The notes below the pieces were generated by a model that was given only the letters and a program-made list of their open reading frames with translations, was not told the DNA's origin and did no database searches. Of a DNA stretch of 64,000 nt, positions 53,501 to 62,500 are shown in pieces; position 1 is the first letter of the stretch, and the number at the start of each line of letters is the position of its first letter. The position numbers were made by a program, and so were the translations under genes. The DNA lies in the NCBI GenBank assembly GCA_037389465.1, contig JAZARR010000213.1:1-64000 (forward strand), read 5' to 3'. The stretch is from Baylisascaris procyonis (taxonomy: Eukaryota; Nematoda; Chromadorea; Rhabditida; Ascarididae).

Positions 53501-56500
53501 AATACGTCGATTTCTGCGCAACATTCGGCCGCCTTCAGATTGTCTGCCAGCGCCCCACCAGTTCACACCCATCACGGAGACTTGTAGCTTTCTTGAATAC
53601 TTCGTAAAACTGTCATACTAGGTGCGATAGGTTGCGGTTTTTACCCTGTTACTGCGTGGTTTCAAGTGAGGGTCACTAATTTCGAAGAGGTGTGAAGACA
53701 GCGGTCCTACAGCGTTGGCAACAAGAAAATACGCCACAAAATAAAAAGGCGGTGTAAATGTCCTTTGCCACACTTTGTCCAGTACGGTCGCTTCCGTCTG
53801 TTTTTCATTTATCTGCAGCTTCATAAGGTGTGATTTTCCAGATGTTCCAGATAGAAGCCAACTTTCGAAGCAGGACTCATTTGAACCAAGCAAATAAATT
53901 TCTGTCTCGTTTGAGCCACGCATTAGTAAGAAATATGCGCAACGCATCAAAATTATCGTTCCATAATGCTCACTGGAATCAGGGAAAACATAAATAATTC
54001 GGGAATTTCTTATTAATTTCGCATTTATGATTCTTTTTTCACTTAGTTAGCTCATTTAAGAAGAACGGAATGCAAACAAAAAAGAGGCCAAGAAAGTGAA
54101 TGGTTCAAAGCAGAAAATAAAGCAGCTACTGATTTTATTGAAAGTTTAAAATGCAAGGTTCAGGCTCGCATTATCGATGAATATTTTGTCAGCCTCAAAG
54201 GGGAGGGATGGGAGACGCGTCGGGACTCAAGGCTTACACTGAAATTGTACAAGCGCAATAACATCACTAGTTTGTATATCGAGAAAAAAACTAAAGCATA
54301 TTTTAAGTATAAATATAGTGGGAAATGGCCCAGTGGACTTTCGGAGGAATGTTCTTTCTTTAACAGATTTTTGTTGGGAGCGGTCGGAAAAAGTGAGATT
54401 CAATATTTTTTATGTATTTTTTCATCAACTTTTTGCTTGGAGCTGTATGTTTTTTTGAAGTTTCCCACCCGCAAAAGTTTTTGATAAATGTTGTTTCAGG
54501 GCATGTAGCAGATGCATGGACGAGGCAGCGTTCTCTGATGGCTTTGCGGCGTGCATATGAGGCTGCTGTGGCAGTAGATTCCTCAAAAATGCAGGATGCT
54601 CAACCGAGTTCCGGACATCCAGTTCCAGATCCACAGTCTCCCTCAGCGCTGCCTGATCTGGTTAGTGAATAACGCTATTACTTGTAGGCTCATAGAAAGA
54701 AGTACGTAATTCAACTCGCTCATTCTTGATCTCCATGCTTCTTGTTGAGCGGGACAGACGGCTGACAGGAGGTGCAGTTTGCTCTTATTTCTGCAGCAGT
54801 GATTTTATTGCATCTTTTTCTTTCATCGTCGTTTGAAAGGGCTGTACGGAATTCGCTCCGAGGAGCTCACGTATTATGAGCACACTGCAAACTGATTAAA
54901 GTGAATTCATATTACTGAAAAATTGTGCGAGAACGATACATTTCCTTCTTCTGCAGTTCCGTTCTTCCCTTCCATCTCGGTTTCGTACTTTGTCGTCAAT
55001 TTTGGTTTTTTTCCATTGAATATAATCCGCGTTGTATTAGTCAAACTACTTGTTCTTTATTGTTGAAAACATAAAACATTTTTAGTTGAAAGGAATTGAA
55101 ACGAAAGCAACTACAGAAGATGAGAATGTCGCAGTCGAAGAATCTGATGATCAACGCTCACAGTCAAGCGCTAAATTATTCAGCGATCCACAAACAGAAT
55201 GGATTAGTGCGCTTCGTTGCGGTAATGCGATTTTCTGCTGGTTGTAAGATCCATGAATGAAATTGCTTTGGTCGGCCAATTCTAAATTGCCCTATCTGCT
55301 TTCTTGCGGAGTAGAAAGAGGCAAATGTTCAGATTGCTACAGTATGTTGTCTTGTTAGAATTGTAAAGTAAAAATTAGCCATTCTTGTCAACTCTTCAGC
55401 TGAAGCCTTATCGACTAAGTTTATTCTAATTCTCGGAAAACTGATTTCAACGAAATGAGGCCCATCGCAACTTCATAGGTAACCACCCTGTCTGTCTGGT
55501 CCTTCATAGAAAGTTCAGAACATCTTAATTGTGAAAGAATGAAGATTGATGAAGTGGATGGCCCATACGATATGGACAGGAAATTGTGGGAGCGAAAACT
55601 TCTGAGAATGAACAAGCGGAATAAAAGGAAAATGTTGGTGGCTGTTTCTGATGGCCAAAGGAACGTAGCTATTGGTGTCCACTTTTGACAGACCAGCATA
55701 TGGATTCAGTTTCAGTTGAATAGACGTGAACTATTATCTGCAGGCATCATGTTTCCTCTAAGCAGATAGGAAGCGGTGTGTGTTCATCCTTAAGATGCGG
55801 TAGGCTTATTTCATAAAACGCGAGAGGTGCTGGCCGTATGTGTTGAATACGTCTATTCGCTTGCAAAATACGCGTGGCATTGATGTTGCATTTGGTTTCG
55901 GGGAAAGCTTTTCATCTGCGTTCATCTTTTCGGACCATCCGTTACCTCCGATCCTCGTAATACCTGCTTTACAAATCCCCGGAAAGCAACCTTTTTTAAA
56001 ATTTGACAGATCCCACGTCTACCTGTTCATTGTTTCTCATAAATTTCCCGACTAGGACTTTGTGCCATCCCGCTTCAGAGCTCTAAAAAATGTTTCATTC
56101 GAACGCGCGAACACGCGCTTCGTGGAGTGGATTCTTTTTGACTAGAGAAACCAGTGCTATGTTCCTCTTGAAACAGAGGTGTTTGCTAAGTGAAGAGGAT
56201 CACTTTGCGACCCTTTTTGGGGCGAATTTCTGTTTTAGGAGTTAGTCTGTGATGAAATCCTATCTTTCTCTTATTTCGACTGCTTAGCTATTTGTTCTTT
56301 AATTCGATTGCATGTAGCGTGTTCAATGATTACTTGTCCGAGGTAGGTGGGAGCTTCCATATGTGATGAGAGTTCGAAGGCGACATTTAGAAAAGTGCAT
56401 TTTTATGATTTATTCAATGACGCAGCTGAGAATCGAATTCTGGTATGAGTAGAAATATCCGTTGGCACAACGACGAATTAAATTGTTTTATACCGTTGCA

Positions 56501-59500
56501 TCTGTTAAATCTCAGAGGTTTTTGCATTGAAATGTTAAATCGTTGGCTGTGACGTTTTGTTTACAACGTAATTGCTTAAATAAAATGCTATATAATATCT
56601 GTTAGGCATTTAATTCTGTCTGATTGGTGCAATAGAAAGAAGAATTGAAGGTGCAATCGAGTTATTATCAGTGGTAATCCAGAATGGACCAGACTCGTTG
56701 ATACTCGCTCTCCTCCATGACGCGATCAGTTGGCAATCCATAATCGTTCTACTTTCCAACCAAGATGTTATCAATTTTCGCAATTCAGTCTTCATTCTTC
56801 TCGAAAATGTTCTGGTTAGTTGTTATCTCATTGAAGTTTTGAAAGGGGAATTTTTCCTTTCGTAAGCAATGGGTAGTTATTGTTGATATGAATGAAAGTC
56901 TAATTGCCACTTTATGTTGACCGCGTTTATTTGCTTACTTCATTGAAACACTGGATTCTAAAAGAGGGGATCGCGTACTGTCACGCATTTAGTGTAGTGA
57001 AAGTTTTCCTCTGTGCGACAATCTTTGTAGCGGTCTGTATACTGATGCGGCTTATCCAGTGCAAACAGATTGCAGGTGAAACCTTCTCTATAAGCGAATA
57101 CCTAATGAAGACGGTTTGCGTTCTAACATAACTCATCATAAAGGGGCATTTCAGTTGCGCTCTCCATCAGCTGTGCGTGCATCGTTCGTCAAAAACCATG
57201 GTTTTGCTATTCTGGCCAATCACATTCGAGGACATGCTATCACACCATCAATAGCAAATGCATTATTCGCTTTGTTATGTGGTGAAACTGTACGGTTGGA
57301 CGAAGGGTAAGTTGCTTTTTAGCATTCACGTTCGACTTATAACGGGCTCGTTTGGGATTTAAATATGTTTCGGTTTAATCTTTGTCGCATATTGACAACA
57401 CCATGGTTGGCTAAGTATCACGGGTTGTGTCTCTGGATTCTTTTTTCCTGTCGTCTTATGCTCCAGTAGCTTCTTAAAGTAGAGCCAGAAGTTTATTTCT
57501 TGTCCGATATATGCAAATTAATAACGAGAAATAAATAGGATAGAAATCACGTCCCATCCTGATTTTACATTAAATAATCTATGTAAATTGGTTTTTAATT
57601 GAATGTCTGTTTGCGTTGGTGAGAAGGAATGAAAGTTTCTCTGCTGTAGTAGTTGAGTTGGATTCAGCAGCAGTTGCGCTCACTCGGAATTCCTCGTTCT
57701 AGCCTTAGGAGGGTGATTTTGACTGATTTTTGCATCTATTTGATTCTTTTTAGGAACTTCGCAGTTTTATCGTCGCTGAAGTAATGTATGAAAAGCACTG
57801 TTATTATCTATATGCCAATATCGAAAAATTTCTTTGGGCGTTCTTGCGAGCCACTAGTTTAGAAATATTTTCGCTCAAAACCTATCTTTGCTTCACGAAT
57901 TTATTCCTTCAATTTTTTCTTGTTCATTATGTTCGGCTTATTTTTCTTTGCTGTTTTTGTGAAAATTTCATTGGTTTTCAATAAAATGAGGTGACGGAAG
58001 GCTTTGTAAGCAATGCGCCTAGTTGATATATCTATCGGAAGTTTCAGTTTGGATTCCGATCACCTTCAATCGGCATATGTTGACAATTTTACGTGTTCAT
58101 CATTCGAGGCAATACTGCCGATGTGGGAAGAATGTGTCAATGCTTCAAATCTATCGTTGTTTTGGAACGTTACTTCCGCGTTGTTGAAGGCTCGTTCAAC
58201 CATCGTTTTGTTTCTGCCACGTTTTAAAGAACAACAGTGTGTAGTCTATATTGGGAAACACCAAAGATAAGTGTGGAGATTTTCATCGCGGAGTTTTGAT
58301 AAACGCATCTTGTGTGGCGTTTACGTCTTTGCAGTTGGGAAATTGGTTTCTTTTTTTGAGAGGGGAGGGGTAAACACATGTTCTAATATTATAGAGCATG
58401 TAGTTCTTTTCCTGTTGATATAGATGCATGAAAGAACGAGTTAAGAACTAGTTTAGGCACTAGTATAGCTACTAATTTTTTGTTTGGAAAGTGAGAGCCC
58501 ACAGTTTGAATTCTCCTTTTTTTCGATCTGATACTGTTCTCAGCATCGAATTAACGTATTGTTTACTGCATTGTATTTCACTGGAGCAGTTTAATAAGAT
58601 ATGTTGGCAAATGAAAGAAAGTGGAATCTTGTGCTTGATCTCTTCAAAGCTGTAAAGTGAATTCCCAGAAGGGATGTGGCGATAGACTTCACTTATTTAC
58701 ATATTATGATTTCGTTAATAAAAATTACCTTTAAATTGCCTGCAGAGTGCGACTGCTTGAAGCATTATGCTTGTATGCTTACTTTGTTAATGAATCTCGG
58801 AATGTAATGATGGCTGTGGAGTTGTGCAAAAAAAAAGAACCCGCTGTGCATTCGTTTTATTTGTTTCATTTGAATACAGGTTTAGCGACGTTTATTAGGA
58901 ATGGTTTCCTTCAGGTGTATGAAGCGAACTCTCTTCTCATGCAGGCGATGATGGACGCACACCTGTGTGATGCGCTTGCTAACGTATTGCGTCGGATTGC
59001 TTTATTGCCACCATTGTAGGTCACTGTTGTGTTTTGCTTCACTTCCTGGTTGTGCGTTCTGCATGGGTTTTATTGATATCGGTGATAACAGTTGCTAGAA
59101 AGTGAAATCAAATATTATTGTTGACGAAGTTGCTTGAAATGGTTTTATTGGATGTTCCTATCTGCTTTTGATTCCTTTCCATCTTTGAGCCGTTCGTGCG
59201 CACAAATTTCCTCTCTTTCTTCACTGTCTTCTTTATGCCATGAAGTTTATAAATTCCTCGACTTTGACGAGAAAGTTTTTGTTTCGAAATTTCTCTTTGC
59301 CATTGCTCAAGGTTGTATGTTGATTGTCCTCACTTTTTATTTCAATCTCATCGAGGAAAAGGAAAGGTTAAGAGAAAAGAAGGATAGATTCGTCCAGGAT
59401 GAAGAAGTGCAGTTCCCAGTATCAAGTTTTTTGAAGCCGACCTGGGATTTCTTGGAGATTCAAAACATCTCCCCCTCCCCCTTCTCCGTTCGTAGCATCG

Positions 59501-62500
59501 GAAACCTTGATTATGAAGGAGGGCATGGGTTGCTTAATAGTTTCAAGAGCAACCTGTTGACTTGCAGTCTGAGCGCGTCAAAGCATGTCTATATATTGTT
59601 GGATTTAGAAGAGGATTCGTTTCGAATTCGTCAAACAACAGTCTGTAGTTGAAAATGTGATTTTTCGAGACATTTTTTTCAGAGAGACGGATATAGAAGG
59701 CGTATCGGCCTGGTCTCCTTTACTCGAGTGTTGGTCTTCATTTGCGAAGCGTGTTCTCATCACATGTGTCCCTTACAAGTACGAACTCATCTCTTTTATT
59801 ATTGAGCACAAAGCTCGAACACTAGGCATGGATGTGGGATAATATGCGTCGTATTGGAAACAGGCCAACAACGAATTATCCTTTCAGGTGGTCGTGTTCG
59901 CAACTCGGAAAATGTTTGTCAGCGTTTTATGCATATACAAGGAATTCTTATAGAATTGGACAGGGAACGTGTTGCTGTTAAATGTTCAGTCTACGATCCT
60001 TTTCTTCACTCTCTTTCTCTTCCTCTCCTCTACTAATGAATTTGGTGCAGTCTCAACGGGACTAGGTGTGCAGTATTATCAGTATAGAAATAGATGTAGG
60101 GCATTTTGATGAAAGGAGACATGAGAGTAGTTAGGGGTTTATTTTAGTGATGCGCATCATTATGAGATGTGTCAACGATTAATTTGGCTTCTGGAATATG
60201 AGCTGTTGGCGTTTTCGAACAACGTGAATGAAGGATATGCCAGTGATGTGGTCAGGAAGGAATTATGCTCTCTACTATCTTGCTGGCTGCTCACTTTACA
60301 AAACGTTTATATTGATGAAGGACTATCGGCAAGCGCTGCACCAAGCACCGAATCGATCGGTATTGTTCCCAACAAATTCTTCAGTTGATTGGAAGAAAGA
60401 AACGGTCAGCGGATATGAAATATTCAACGGGGAAATGGATTGAGATGCGTGTTTGATGTTGTGGCACAGATTACAGTGTATTGCTCTGCCTTTTGTACTA
60501 AAAAATGGAAATAGTATCTTTTGAATAGGCGTTGTGCTGATGCTGTCCGATTGGTGAGACATCGGAGCTGATAAAGGGATGGACTTATCCTTAATGGAAT
60601 TGATTAATGATTTTTCTTTTGAATACATACGCTTCTATGTAACGTTTATGAAGTTTTGTGAAGGAATGTTGCTTTGTTGAAATTTTGAAGTCTAAGCAGT
60701 TAAGGATAGCATTTTGAATGGCTTCTTAGTAAAGAATAAATTATGTTTGTGTTCCAATTGGTCTGTTATATAATTCTGGTTCTTAAAGGCCCACAATCGC
60801 CCGCATTCGCTTTCCGAGGTGAGCACATCGAGGATATTGAATCGGAAGGGATCCCATCATCGCTTGCCTCATCATTACAGGGCGTATCACCGATGGCCTC
60901 TTTCTTCACGGAATCGTTCACAAATCTCCGTGAAAGAATTTCCTCGATTGGCGATCGTAGGTTAATTTAAAATTTATTTAAGACGTTACCAATCATGGTA
61001 GCGTTACGCATGCATACATTTCTGCCACTTTCCGCCAATTTCAACTCAGAAAACTATGCCTCGTTACCCTGCAGATTAACCCATCCAGTTCTGAGGGGCT
61101 TGTAATTTGAATGTGCCAAAAAATCGGCACATATTTTTGATTTATAGATTAGCAACTGAGTCCTTTGTAAAAGATCTGCGGGAATGATCAGATGAGTTAA
61201 ACCCTGCATGTATTATTGCTCATGGTTGATGATGTGTTAGCAAATGTAATGAGTACGATTGTAAAAAGCCGGCACATCGCGCCAGATTCCATAATGCGCT
61301 TTCAATTTCAGTTCAGTAGCGTTTGCCGAAGTAAACCATTTACTGTGACTCGAAGTGGGGAGGCCAAAAAATTTCACGTTGGGTCTTCGAGATTTGAGTA
61401 GAGGCGCTTGAATAATTGAACTCGTTTCACAAAAGGAATACGCAGGTGCCTCGGAAAAGAGGCGTCATGTTTGTGTTTATTCACTTCGTTGCTCCTTTTT
61501 TTGTTTATTTATTTATTGCTGTCAGTATGTCATTCCCTTTCTTATTCACCGCATGTACAACATTTGGATGTATTATATTGCGATGAGACTACTTGTCACC
61601 GCATTACAACAGTATGAGCTGTCAATATGTCATGCATAACAAGCGACCTAGTTTCTTCTATCGAAACGAGACTGAAAAGTCTGCTGATCGTCGAGTTAAC
61701 TGTATTCACTAAATTTTAGGGTGTTGTGTATAGAAATCAGTCGTCATCGTAGTAAGAGGGACGGAAAGGACTAGAAGGTGGTGGAGGCTGTACCTTTTTC
61801 ACATTTAAATTAATTATCTTATCCGTTAAGCTGTGCAGAAATGAATTACTTTATCGAGTTTGCTATAAGTTTTCTAGTTGAGCAGTGACAGATTTCAGAG
61901 ATGAAGTGTCGGTATAGATGGCGCCATCGAATGCAACTACCGTCACCAAGCGAAAGCACAAATCGTGTGCTTTTCTGTATCGAGGCATGTTCGAATCTCT
62001 TCACTGCTATACCGAGCTCGTCTTCTGAAATTATTTCAGAACCCGAGGAAGCTCTCTTTCACTATTTTGTCTCGTTCCTCCTTTCCACCTGGAAAAAAGA
62101 TCAGGATGTTAGTTATCGCAGCACTTTTTTAAATGTTTCACTCTTTTGTCTCGCAATAGGCTATTCTTCAGTTTTTCTTGGCGGTCAAATTTCTCTTATG
62201 TAGGCCATTCCAGGTACATAATGTTCCAGTTGATTGCGGGTTGTCTGTTCTGCTTTTTTTTTCACATTCCGTTCTCGCCTGAAGAAAACATCTATAGGCT
62301 TGTTGAAAGAATGGCTCATACTCCTCAGTACTTCAATTCTTATTTCACACAAAACTGAATTATTGGGCAATGAAGACCCATATTGACTAAATATTCACTT
62401 ACAGTATTCATAAGCATTCTTAGCGCTGATTGACTAGCTCATACGTTAAGAACAAATCTGTTCAAAATTCTGCGTAGAGAAGAGTTCGGCGTATGGACGG

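Noticed and set aside
59134..59652. 172-codon plus frame
   Set aside because: It sits between two exons of the large gene (ending 59015, starting 59683) whose phases match directly, so it is probably open intron; no helical repeat pattern.
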